A DNA stretch of 64,000 nt from Linum tenue (lineage: Eukaryota > Streptophyta > Magnoliopsida > Malpighiales > Linaceae). The stretch spans positions 22,081,684 through 22,145,683 of the forward strand of contig CAMGYJ010000004.1 in the NCBI GenBank assembly GCA_946122785.1. The letters are read 5' to 3'. Below the pieces are notes generated by a model that worked only from the letters and a program-made list of their open reading frames with translations, searched no databases and was not told the DNA's origin. Positions 54,149 through 64,000 of this stretch are shown piece by piece (position 1 is the stretch's first letter; every line of letters starts with the position of its first letter). The position numbers and the translations under genes are program-made.

Positions 54149-55063
54149 TTCTGTTTTTTTCCAACCCCAAAAAGAACCCCCCAAACAAAGAGATCAAAGA
54201 GGTCATATATAGCAAAAGTATCTGCCAGGTGTCACATGATCATTTGTCATTGTTGTGGCTAAAATTGTCGTGGTTTTTTTTTTATTGGTCAAATTTTGAG
54301 GCTGCGTCTTGAGCCTCCACCTACAAAGTCGGTTCTGATTGGTCAGTGCTGGTACTGGATAGGGTTGTCATATGGCTTTGAGCCGAGTTGGCCCTGAAAT
54401 TGTGGGCCGATCTGGTCTTTGTCTGGGCTCGAAATGGGCTGGGATGGACTTGAATTTTGGCCAAGCCATGGTCGTGATCTGTCTTTGAATTGTGGGTTGA
54501 ATTGAGCTAATATTCTTTTCTTTTGCAGGTTGCTTTTGCTGGTCTGGGCTTCCATGTGATGGGCCAAGCTTGGATTCTTGATATGAGAATAGGAGTAGAT
54601 TGTTCCCTTTCAACTTGTATTCGAGGATGATAGTTGTACAAATTTAAATTTCTTGTAGTAATGTTTGATAATTGTGGCCATCTTCTGATTTGTCATTCAT
54701 ATTCTTCTCGACTTTATTATCGAGCATTGAATAAATTTTCTAACACAAATCTCAAACCATGAACCATGTCGCTCCTCAATTTGGTCCCATGAAACAAGCT
54801 TATTGTGACACACTTCTCGATTGGAAGCACAGTTTGATATTCTCGTGATAGATATCAGACCGGACAAAATGTGGTGTCTAAAGTTGCCCCCCTTTGTATA
54901 TCCCTTCGTATAAAGAGTTATACAAAGTTCTTATAAAGACACCACATTTTCGAACTCTAACGATGATTTTGTAGTGTACTCCAAAAAGTGATGATTGATT
55001 GTTGTTAGAACTGCCAGTAGTTGCTTGTGTTTGCATTGTTAATGATGATTATGACGAAATCAA
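54149..55063. other. Unrecognised non-coding stretch
   Basis: No supported gene. It contains a perfect 14-bp inverted repeat AAAATGTGGTGTCT (54866-54879) / AGACACCACATTTT (54937-54950), with TTGCCCCCC in the spacer. Confidence 0.4.
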
Positions 55064-55575
55064 ATTTTTCTATAGCGTTTGCCAACGCGAGTTTTACGTT
55101 TTTGCATATTGTTTGCCAATGCTTGAAATTGCATTTTGATATAGTGTTTGCCAATGCGAGAAATTTACGTTTTTATATAGCGTTCGTCAATGCGGGAACA
55201 TTTTTATATAGTGTTTGCCAACACGGGACGTATTTCTATAGCGTTCGCCAATGCGGGTACGCATTTCTATAGCACTCGCCAATGCGGGGACGTGTTTGTA
55301 TAGCGTTCCCCAACGCGGGAAATTACATTTTTATATAGTGTTTGCCAACGCGAGAAATTTAGATAACATTCAATGACGCGGTTTTACGTTTTTATATAAG
55401 TGTTCGCCAACGCGGAGACATTTTTTTATTGCGTTTCCCAACGCTGGGACGTGTTTATATAGAGCTCGCCAACGCGGGGACATTTTATATAGAGTTTGCC
55501 AACGCGAGGACGTATTTATATACGCTCGCCAACCCGGGAACGTATTTCTATAGCGCTCACCTACACGGATAATTA
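55064..55575. repeat. Degenerate tandem array of hairpin units
   Basis: About 16 units of roughly 28-45 bp, each with a core like GCGTTTGCCAACGC followed by GGG and ACGT-T/A-rich text. The core folds as GCGTT/AACGC around 4 nt. One unit reads GTGTTTGCCAACAC, changed on both arms. Confidence 0.8.
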
Positions 55576-57859
55576 TGGTTCTCTAGTATGGAATTTGATA
55601 CGATATTTTTTTGGGATCTCGGTAGCCTTTGATAAGTCAACACGCAATTGTTGTTTTTCTGATGAAACATTTGTTGCATGTCTAAAGTAAAGATGGACAT
55701 GTTTTTAGAAATGATTGTATGATATGTCATGTCAAATGATAATGTGTATGAATGTTATGCGAAAAATATATGTTTTTGTTGTTGGTCCTAGGTTTCTTTA
55801 AATTAATCATCCACTAGGAATTTCGTCATGGTCTTTGGAAGACTTGATCCTTAGTTGAGCTCGAAACTCGATAGTGCGAGCTTTTGAGTATCCGCCTCTA
55901 TGGTGTCTGGGTAGGGATATTGGGTACTTTGTTGCTTTGATGCATGATGTCTGGGAAACCCAACCTCTTAGGCTTAGGGTTTGGAATAATCTGCTCGACT
56001 AGGAGCCTTGCCCTTGGTGGTATTTTTGGCAATGTAAGCGATATTTTGCTTGGTTAAGAAGATCTATCATCTTGAGGTATGTCTTGTCAGGACTAGCTTT
56101 TCATAATACACTTTTGATTGAGTCTATCTGAGATATAGGGAACCATGAGGTATCATATTGTACTGTCTTTTCTTTCTTGATGGCCAACGTAGGTCGCACG
56201 AGTATTTTATGATGTTGTCTTTTTTAGTGACGGAGTATATTGTGCTTCTTCTTGTTAGTATGTCATTGAAGAAAAATTTAGCTGACCACCTGGTCTCATG
56301 AAAATTGAGTGTTTTCAAGTTCTCCAAAATTTCTCTACAAATTAGGGGGTTGAACAATTGAGTAGTCTGGCTACTTAGTACCTTGAACTTTCTCTAAGTT
56401 GCCCCCATTTTGCCCCCAAAGATATGTTATTCATTCTCCATCTTCCGGAATGAAGAGTGATTTATATCATCCTCGACTTGGGATAAGTGCAACAACGTCT
56501 GAAAAGAACTCTGTTGAAATAACATAGTGAAAACTCATTTTTAGATAATGGAGCTATTATTTAGGGAAGTATGTGCAAATTGAGCAAATACATTTTCTTT
56601 TGTGACTTTTGCCACAAACTTTGTTTTCATAATACGCAAAATTGTTATTGTTTCAAGAAGAGTGCAAATCGAGCCATGAGAATATCCATGATCTCTCACT
56701 CTCGTCATTAACCTCTTTTTCCTGCTTCCACTCGTTCCTATGGATGTTTAAGTTTACGACACTTCGGCACCATCAAGATTCATGTCACCATGAGATGGCT
56801 CTGTCTATGTTGACGGTCATATGAGCTTGAGGTTAAGGTTTTTCTCAACATGAGAGCTTTGTGTGATTGATTTAGGTGATCTCATATGGTCTCGTCATGG
56901 AGGTATACGATTTTTCATGAAAGGAGGTTGTTGGTTGAATCTGCCTTCGATCGAGAGGATCTTTTCGTCCTGAAATCTTATTTTCTTGTAATGCAGGGTT
57001 AAGACAAGATAAAAGGAAGATCTTTGAGAGAGTTTGGTCATATGAAGACATTTGTCGGGGAGTTTTTGGCTTGCTCCCAACATATGTGGCTAATTGATGG
57101 AAATAGGAGATCCATATCATGTTTGTAGGTTCTCTCGTCAAGGAAGTCTTCCTTTTGCTTGGATATATTGGCAATTTTCAGAGAGGGTATATAGCTTGTA
57201 TTGCCCCTTTCTCTTGGAATTTTTATTTTGAGAGACAAGAATGAGTAAGGAAGCAAATGAGTTCTTGGTTCATCCCAGAATGGTATATTGAGGAGTTCTT
57301 TTTGTGAAGTGGTAGTGACTACATGGGTTTTCTTATCACGTAAGTTGTTTGTGGATATTGGTTGGCAGAAATATTTCCTTTTTGCGATTGCTTATGACTT
57401 CAGATAACATAGAAAGGGGCATCTAGTTTAAGTCCCACAATGTTTTTTTGTTGTTGTTTTTGAATTTTTTCATATTTGTGGGACTTGCTTGACTTCCATT
57501 ACGCCCCCTATGGGTTTCACTAATTCTTCCACTGAGTACAAGCACCAAAATGTTATGCTTTGTCTTGATGGCCGACAACATGAGTGTCTCTCTTGATGGC
57601 TGGGCTAATTGGATAGTTTTTCAAACACTATTTTGGTGACGAGATTCGGCTAAATGTGACAAGATTCTTAAAATAGCCTGATGTCGTATCCCCACTACAT
57701 CCCTTGACTATCATCTTGCATAATTTACAAACACCAGTGGGGTGTTTATACTCTCAAAATAAGTTGGCTTTTTGTACTCTCATCAAGAGTGGGGTGTTCA
57801 TAGTTGTTTGGTGTGATAATCACATGGCTTAACTTGAACACATTAAATTTATTTATGAT
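55576..57859. other. Unrecognised stretch, probably interior of a decayed element
   Basis: I see no conserved protein motifs. It lies between the hairpin array and the minus-strand Tat/Ogre gag, so it may be degraded interior of that element. GTTGCCCCCATTTTGCCCCC near 56400 is C-rich. Confidence 0.35.
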
Positions 57860-59090
57860 TTGTTTTAGACGTTGAAACGACCTCCTCCTATCCAAACTTC
57901 AACCATCTGGCGTTCACCATGTCTTGAACCCTTGTTTTCAGAGCGTTGCAATTTTCCACTGAATGCCCTTGGACTCCGGAATCGTAATCGCAATGCTTAT
58001 CGAACCTATACCACTTTGGAAATGGAGGTTGCAGAGTCTCGCCCGGAATAGAAGTGATTAGATGACCATGGAGTAATCGAGGAAAGAGTTCGGTATACGT
58101 GACCGGGATAGGGTCAAATAACCTTTTTGCTTACCTTGGGATACTAACATCTTGATTAACACCTTGTCATGGTATTGGTGCTGGATTTTGGATCGTTGAT
58201 TTCATGAAGTCCGGAGGTTGCAATACTAGGGCTTGATTATTTTGAAAATTGTTTCTTCGTGTTTTCTCTTTTGCTTCTTAGTGGGATGAATATACATCTT
58301 CTTCCTTTCTCTTGTTCTGGCTTAATCTCGTGGAGCCTTCTGGTATTTCCATCTTGCCTTGCTTAATCCCTTTTCTATCCTTTCACCGATTATCAACAAA
58401 TCAACAAAGTTAGTCGTGGTAATTCCTACCATGTTATTGTAGTAGGGAGGGTTGATTGTGTCGAAGAAGATTGACACCATTTCTTTTTCTAGATAGAGGA
58501 GGTTGAACATCTACAGCTTTTGTACGCCACCTGTGGGCTTATTCACAGAAAGATTCTTTCTCTTGTTTTTCCATATTACGCAAATCCTCCCTATTTGGAG
58601 CTAAATCTTGGTTATGCTTATAGTGTCTAAAGAATGCATCAGCCAGATCTTGCCATCTCTTCACCTTTGATCTTTCGAGTTGCATATACCATCTTAGAGC
58701 TGGACCACTTAAGCTATTCTGGAAGCAATGTATCATCAATTTTTAATCCCGAATATGGTTAGCCATCTTGTTGCAATACATAACCATGCGGCTTCTGGGG
58801 CAAGAAGCACCTTCGTACTTCTCAAATTCTGGCATTTTAAATTTGTGAGGTATTATCACATTTGGAACCAAACATAGTTCTGATGTGCCTATCGGCACCC
58901 ATGACTCCGTTCCTTCTATAGCTCTTAGTCGCTCATTGAGTCGTTCCAATCTTTCTTTGGATATGACATCGATCACAGTTCCTTTTTCCTTTTGTCTCCC
59001 TTGCGAGTCATCAAGTTTTCATGATCCAATGTTGTCTTTATCAAGCTTCTCGGGTATAACAATGAATTTGTTGCCAAAATGCCCCCATTG
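57860..59090 (-). pseudogene. Tat/Ogre-type gag, decayed
   Basis: The minus strand encodes LERLNERLRAIEG, then CLVPNVIIPHKFKMPEFEKYEG and MYCNKMANHIRD (58976-58743). Next is MIHCFQNSLSGPALRWYMQLE, followed by WQDLADAFFRHYKHNQDLAPNR (58739-58539), then EMVSIFFDTINPPYYNNMVG and FVDLLIIGERIEKGL (58510-58322). Further down, degraded text resembles the C-terminal word CDYxSGVQGHSVENCNALK (about 58000-57900). This order is that of Tat/Ogre gag. Multiple stops and shifts separate the pieces. No RT or integrase was found downstream. Confidence 0.8.
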
Positions 59091-59812
59091 ATGGGTGTGT
59101 ATTTATTTGTCAAAAAAAAAAGATGGGTGTGTATGCATGATGATTATGCAAATGTTAATGATGTATGAATGCAAATTTATTTTTCATATCATGCATGCGT
59201 TTTAATCTTCTTATGATAACTAGTGAACGAGTGAATGAAAATCTCATAGGATAATGATGTTTATGAATTTTGAAAACGTTTTTCATTTATACAATCACAT
59301 ATTTTTACAAGTAAAATATAAAACGCATATCTTCACATTGTAAGCAAATATACATTTAGATAAGCAACTACATATCATTACATCATTACCCTGTTTAATT
59401 TGACCTACGGTTTTTGGGCGGCGTAACGACATGGTTTTATGGTGATTTCATAATTGTTTTGGACGGTTTAGGGTAGCATCTAAGCTTAATATATGTTGGC
59501 AGAGGAATTCCAGGGATTCGGCTCCCAAGTTGTATCCTGCCGTAGCCCTTTCGAACTGGATGGATACCTCAAGATAATACTCGGATCCGAGTTCAACTTG
59601 GTTAGAAATTTTTGCGTGACTACCACCACTGTGGATGTCACGATACTCCTTTCAATTTTCTAAGGTATAGCTCGGTCATAGAGCTTTTGGGCATGAATGC
59701 ATAAATTAAATTGCGAAAGTGTAATTGCTGAAATAAGTAGTAAACACCCAGTATGTAATAGAAAGTTAGAAAAAAACTTATCAAACTTAATGATGTAGCT
59801 CGACTCTCGAGG
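59091..59812 (-). other. Leader region of the Tat/Ogre-type element
   Basis: Non-coding, between the PBS and gag. Nothing recognisable. Confidence 0.4.
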
Positions 59813-59830
59813 TCCCCAGCGTAGTCGCCA
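59813..59830 (-). other. Primer binding site, Tat/Ogre type
   Basis: The minus strand reads TGGCGACTACGCTGGGGA, resembling the PBS of Ogre/Tat elements (TGGCGACTCCGCTGGGGA, tRNA-Arg). That consensus is from memory. Confidence 0.7.
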
Positions 59831-59832
59831 TC

Positions 59833-60590
59833 TGTCGCAACCGTCCCTCCAGGGGTCGAGGTTGCGTTCGCTTTTTGGAATCGCCATCGATCTTACTTGG
59901 AGTGGATCGAAAATTCATTGGTTGTTTCTAACCTTAGGTTATAACCGGGGCTTGGTCTGCGACTTCGAGATATGAGTTCGGGAGTACGATTACGTGTGGG
60001 GAAGTTAAGCAACACCCTCACAACGCCCTAAATTAGTACTACTTAAGTCGATAAGTTTTATGTGAGTTGGGTGTATTTTAGTAATAATTTTGTAATTTTA
60101 GGGTCCCACTGCACCATTACTATATTGCTATTTTGTTAAGTATAATTTAGCAAAATGTCCATTGACGTATTAGTTTATTATTAGGTATTTTTAGAGCCTT
60201 ACTAGACCACTAATGAATTTAAATCGTATTAGTTGTAAATTAATTATACGTCCACTGACGTAAAAATTAAAAGATAAAGTTAATTGGTTAGTTGGACTTG
60301 AACCTTATCGGTTGGCTACGTATCCGTAATAGGTAGTTCAAAGTCCACGTAGTTCGTTATAACTTTGATGATTTAATTGTATGACTATTGTCACGTTACA
60401 CCTATAATGGTTCTCATATGAAAGGTTTTGTTAACTTTGATAGTTTTAATCCTAACTTTTTATCACACTCCACTGAATGTTATTCTCGCATTATAATGCT
60501 TTTAACAACATTTTTATTAAATGATTATGATGTTACTAAAATGAATGCAAGAATTTTTATTATTAAGAAGAAACTTAACGTATAAAAAAA
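59833..60590 (-). repeat. 5' LTR of the Tat/Ogre-type element (far end uncertain)
   Basis: The plus strand starts TGTCGCAACCGTCCC at 59833, next to the PBS. On the minus strand, GGGCGTTGTGAGGGTGTTGC and CTTCCCCACACGTAATCG resemble the U5 text of such LTRs. The other end is not clear; 60590 is a guess. Confidence 0.5.
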
Positions 60591-61299
60591 GAAGCAAAAC
60601 TAACTTAAGGACTAAGGAAGAAAACACCAAAACAGAGTTTTGGTTATGGATATGTGGGGTTTGAATCGTGCAACTCCACACCAGGGGAAAGGCTCGATCA
60701 AAATAGGTAGATGCTCGACCACAATTGAGGGGAAATCTCGATTGATACAAAGCCACTCGTGCGATTGTAATCCACCAACAAGAATGGAAAATTCACAAGC
60801 CAAAAGCTTAATGAACACGGTTTTAATTATCAAAGTTGTTCAGCCCTTTACAAGGACAACACAAGCCTTCATATAGGCAACAAACCATAACTCAATGCTA
60901 ACTAGGAAAAGGTAAATAACTATAACACTATAAGGAAAACAAACACGAAACTAACTGAAGAATCCTTCTCAAACTCCGCTACGTGCTGTCTAAGTAAGTA
61001 ACTTCTTGCACAAGTAAAATAAACAGCTCTCGTAAAAACTTCAAGCTCCTCGTTTGAGGTCTTCCAAGCTTAGTCAACCTCAACCAACCCCTTCACGATC
61101 ATTAACAGGACGTGCACTATGATGATCAATTCCTAGCTTCACTCGATTACCTTCCAAGATGAAGTTATAAGCTTCCAAATTAGGTATGACAAACCGATCC
61201 CAACACTAACTATTTTCAGTGCTGCTTCTTCCCATGATTTGATTACTTCATTGGCAAACAAGTGAAATTAAGTTGAGACACCTTTGGTGCCTGCATGAC
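60591..61299. other. Unrecognised stretch
   Basis: No supported gene. On the minus strand CCTATATGAAGG near 60875 could be a TATA-like word of another LTR fragment, but I cannot define one. Confidence 0.3.
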
Positions 61300-61896
61300 C
61301 TTCTATAAATAGAGGGCTTCTCCCCTTATTTTAGACAGACTTTGGAGTTGCAAACCCTAGATAGAGGAGTTAGGAGCTCATCTAGGTAATATCGGGACTC
61401 GAGTGCGTGATCATCGAATCAAGGACCTTTTGTACGGATGGGTAGAACCCATTTAGAGGATATAGGTGTTATCCCTAGTCACTGAACTCGGTTGTGGTGA
61501 GATTGGGTCGGTGGATGTGGCTAGGAGGGGAATCAGTGGCTTGACCATTGCATCGGTTCTCTATTTAGTGATCTTTGCCCCTCAATTACCATAAACGATT
61601 TACATGTTGATGGCATGTCATGCTTGAAGTTAGAGTATGGGCAGTTTACCCCAAGTATCATTCTCTCTATTCTTGTTTCGATCGTTAAACAATTCCTTAG
61701 TACCTAAACCAACCAGTTGTGGATTAGATAATAGTAGAGCTTAACAAGAGTAGGCTAGGGTATCGAAAATCCTTAGGGAATACGACTGAGCCACTATACT
61801 ACAAGCATGTTAGCGGTATACTTGCCTTTGTAGGGTTAGTAGTTAGTGAGCATCGTTTTTCCGCTAAATCTCACACCACATTGTGCGTGTGAGTCA
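61300..61896 (+). repeat. Athila-like LTR fragment, family D (3' part)
   Basis: TATAAATAG at 61304, AAACCCTAG, and the terminal GTGTGAGTCA followed by AGTTTGTGGCTCC, a degraded PBS. The layout matches the other Athila-like LTRs. The upstream part is not recognised. Confidence 0.6.
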
Positions 61897-62195
61897 AGTT
61901 TGTGGCTCCATATTCAGGTATCTTTATTGATAACTAATCTAGTCTTACTTTACTGCCTTTTTTCGTATTTATTGTTATCTTTTTATCACACTCTTGCATC
62001 ACGGTTGTTATTGACTCATTGTGTGTAGTTGTGTTGTCTCTAATCCAAGAAGGGATTATGCAATCCATTCTCTCCTTCATGACGTGCACATAGAGTTACC
62101 CCGGTCGAGCATGAGGATGCCGAGGGTGGAGAGGGAGCCCCAAGACACTAGGAGGGCGCCAGCTTCCACTACAGGCACCATCAGGCCATGTCTAG
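61897..62195 (+). other. Leader of a family-D element
   Basis: Follows the degraded PBS. Short frames here are not supported by known motifs. Confidence 0.4.
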
Positions 62196-62888
62196 TGATT
62201 CTAGATAGATTACACACGTTTTTACCCCTTGTCTTATGACGTTTGATGTCTTTGCACCATCATTGTAGCTATTTTATGCTAGGTTTGTGCTTGTTTTGGC
62301 ATGTTTCGGACCTTAGCAGGTAGAATTGGTACTGGGAATGAAATTCGGACAATAGTGGGGCGAAAGGGGGCAAAATGGACAAAAGACGACCAGACGGAGA
62401 TTATCACGTGTAGCAGACCGTGAAGTGGATGTCCAAACCGTGAAGACTGCACAACTCTAAGAGAATTTTTGCAGTTCGCTAGCAGTGTCAAGATCATGGT
62501 CCCTAGACTGTGATGTCAACACTCAAACTGTAAAGTCTACAAATCATTCAGAGCCCTTCGAGCAATTTGCGGGTGTTAGAATTATCACGGTCTCAAGACC
62601 GTGAAGAATGTTAATGAAACGACACGTGCTAAGATCACTGTTTCAATACATACTTCACGGGCGTGAAGTGAGACCGTGATATGAGCACTCGGGAGCTATA
62701 TAAAGGAGAGTGAGTTGAAAAGAAAAGGGAGAGAGAGAGAGAGAGAAGGGTTCTTCATACTTTACGGCGAGGTGTGGTGAAGCAGGTCCGGCCTTGGTCG
62801 TGATTCAAGCGGTGACTTTGGTTCAACAATGAGAAATGTCGATTCTGCTGTGCACGCAGTTGGAGAGATTGAAGATGTAGTGGGCTAG
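62196..62888 (+). repeat. Athila-like LTR fragment (5' part)
   Basis: TGATTCTAGATAG start, TTTTACCCC, and TATATAAAGG at 62697. The inverted pair TCACGGTC-TCAA-GACCGTGA lies at 62585-62604, with TTCACGGGCGTGAA near 62653. It ends where a minus-strand element begins. Confidence 0.65.
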
Positions 62889-62936
62889 TCTTTGACACCT
62901 AGTCCCGCCACCACCATCTTGCCAAACCCTGTATCT

Positions 62937-63590
62937 TCACGATTTCCTTCTTCTACATTGTGCTCTCGTCCACCGTCCTCCAACTTCCTTTTCCTTCTGA
63001 ATTTCCATGAAACGCCAAATTGAATTGGGATAATTTGTCGTTCTTTCCCATCCTTCAATCCAGCTTCCCGAGGGATCATCTCCCCTGCCCGATATGCTAT
63101 TTGAGGCGATCGACAGGGCAGCTCCTGAAGCAATGTATAGGTTTGCGACTCCGGTCATTGAGAAGAGAGGAGTTTCTGCGTCAACCTGAACAACCACACT
63201 GGTCAACCCTTGTTCCATCGTTTGAGAATCGCTTGAAACCCTTTGGTAGGCGAAATCAATCCGAAACTGCATGTTGGCCTTAGGTGGTGTATCGATGGTA
63301 TCGTTGATGCATATGTCAACGAAGACAGGTTCTTGCAAGGAAAGCTCCGTTACAGGAACTATGGCTTGCACTGAAGGCACATTGAGAGAGGTAATATCCT
63401 CCTCTTTGTCGACAACATCAATTGTGTATTGTTCCTCAACCTCTTTTGAATCAACAACTTCAAGTTGCGGCGGTGGTGCGGTAACTATATCGTAAGCCTT
63501 GATGGCTCTACGACAAGCAGCCATCTCTATACCCAAGGATGTCATCATTCGATTGATGAGTTCATCTCTTGATGGTTTCTCTGAGCTCAT
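62937..63590 (-). CDS. Unrecognised 217-aa ORF at the start of a minus-strand LTR element
   Basis: ATG at 63590 lies about 20 nt after a tRNA-iMet-like PBS and is open to a stop at 62937. The sequence begins MSSEKPSRDELINRMMTSLG and has an acidic middle (DSKEVEEQYTIDVVDKEED). VFVDICINDTIDTPPKANM and ASGAALSIASNSISGRGDDP follow, and it ends basic (RWTRAQCRRRKS). No zinc knuckle or gag fold words are seen. It may be the first ORF of a non-autonomous element or a truncated gag. Function is unknown. Confidence 0.5.
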   Translation of the reverse strand: MSSEKPSRDELINRMMTSLGIEMAACRRAIKAYDIVTAPPPQLEVVDSKEVEEQYTIDVVDKEEDITSLNVPSVQAIVPVTELSLQEPVFVDICINDTIDTPPKANMQFRIDFAYQRVSSDSQTMEQGLTSVVVQVDAETPLFSMTGVANLYIASGAALSIASNSISGRGDDPSGSWIEGWERTTNYPNSIWRFMEIQKEKEVGGRWTRAQCRRRKS

Positions 63591-63611
63591 CGTGATCGAA
63601 ACACGGATCAC

Positions 63612-63624
63612 AACTCTGATACCG
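63612..63624 (-). other. PBS-like site, tRNA-iMet type
   Basis: The minus strand reads CGGTATCAGAGTTG, close to TGGTATCAGAGC, adjacent to the LTR edge at 63627. Confidence 0.65.
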
Positions 63625-63626
63625 AA

Positions 63627-64000
63627 TGATACGTGTTGGATTTGGATAGCTCCCTTTTCTTGGCGGGAGTGGACCAAGTTTCTCCTTTCTTGGCGAGAAT
63701 AACCAGGGGTTCTATTTCTGAAAAATTGTCTGCCTCTATTCAATTGATTCCCCACTTAAATATATGAATTGGAATGAACCTATCTCTATGGAACCTACTC
63801 CACGTTTTCCTCTACTACTACTGAACTTCCTCCACTAAATATGGAGATGCTTATTTAGATTCAACCACTAACTCTAACAACTTGCCCTACTAACTCTAAC
63901 AATTTGCTGACCTATCCAACCTTAAGCTCCTATAACAACAAGCTTCTCTCGGCTTGGGTTGGGCTTTTGCCCGTAATTACGCTAGCAACTATTAGGCTTG
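63627..64000 (-). repeat. 5' LTR of the last element (continues past the window)
   Basis: Plus-strand TGATACGTGTTGG begins the LTR next to the PBS. The rest runs off the window. AACTCTAACAA is repeated at 63860-63903. Confidence 0.55.

Noticed and set aside
60640..60876. 78-aa plus-strand ORF as a host gene
   Set aside because: No recognisable domain; low-complexity surroundings and probable LTR remnant.
1..64000. tRNA or rRNA genes
   Set aside because: tRNA-like matches are only short primer binding sites; no cloverleaf or rRNA text was seen.

Overview
This window is plant repeat-dense DNA. It holds nested LTR retrotransposons and no recognisable host gene. Plant origin is inferred from Athila-type Ty3/gypsy gag, protease, integrase and 3' ORFs, a Sirevirus-like Ty1/copia element, a Tat/Ogre-type gag, a chromovirus gag-protease with a 2.6 kb LTR, and primer sites matching plant tRNA-Asp and tRNA-iMet. 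The species cannot be told from the sequence. Pericentromeric or otherwise heterochromatic DNA is a reasonable guess.

Layout. 1-1661: 3' end and LTR of a family-A Athila-like element, abutting the gag-protease of a family-C element. 1662-8337: rest of that C element (gag-PR, twin hairpin, internal promoter, 5'UTR intron, broken env-position ORF, 3'UTR, PPT, LTR). 8338-9363: unrecognised AT-rich DNA with degenerate repeats. 9364-11160: A-type LTR pieces around a captured copia integrase fragment, then a gag-PR fragment. 11161-17312: a decayed Sirevirus-like copia element with an extra 3' ORF, cut at its 3' end. 17313-22599: a non-autonomous A-type element on the minus strand carrying one intact 412-aa ORF. 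22600-25302: 3' half of a C element, fused through a damaged shared LTR to another C element (25303-31085, resumed at 40007 and 46689, ending in the LTR 47373-49096). Into that element were inserted a young family-B element (31091-40001, target duplication CCGAC) and a gag-pol-less A-type element (40495-46688). 49198-54148: an LTR-B fragment joined to a truncated minus-strand chromovirus, whose LTR holds a MITE in a (TA)n run. 54149-64000: unrecognised DNA with a tandem hairpin array, a minus-strand Tat/Ogre gag with PBS and LTR, Athila-like LTR fragments of a further family, and the 5' end of another minus-strand element.

The most interesting theme is a shared non-coding architecture in the Athila-like families. 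(1) Each family has its own palindrome in the LTR upstream region, all built on the core ACGGCCGT with different flanks. (2) In families B and C the same family-specific palindrome is repeated inside the element, just upstream of a TATA-like box, a 5'UTR with an intron of about 425-485 nt, and the env-position ORF. This looks like a second promoter that has co-evolved with the LTR promoter. (3) Three kinds of stem-loop recur at fixed places with compensatory changes: a twin hairpin after the main ORF, a bipartite GGAGCC hairpin in the 3'UTR (also in one intron), and a hairpin abutting the polypurine tract. (4) PPT-like tracts recur inside the elements. (5) Several copies have lost gag and/or pol but keep these elements and the 3' ORF, as expected of parasites mobilised in trans. 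The function of the 3' ORF is unknown; I call it env-position only, because I see no signal peptide or membrane segment.
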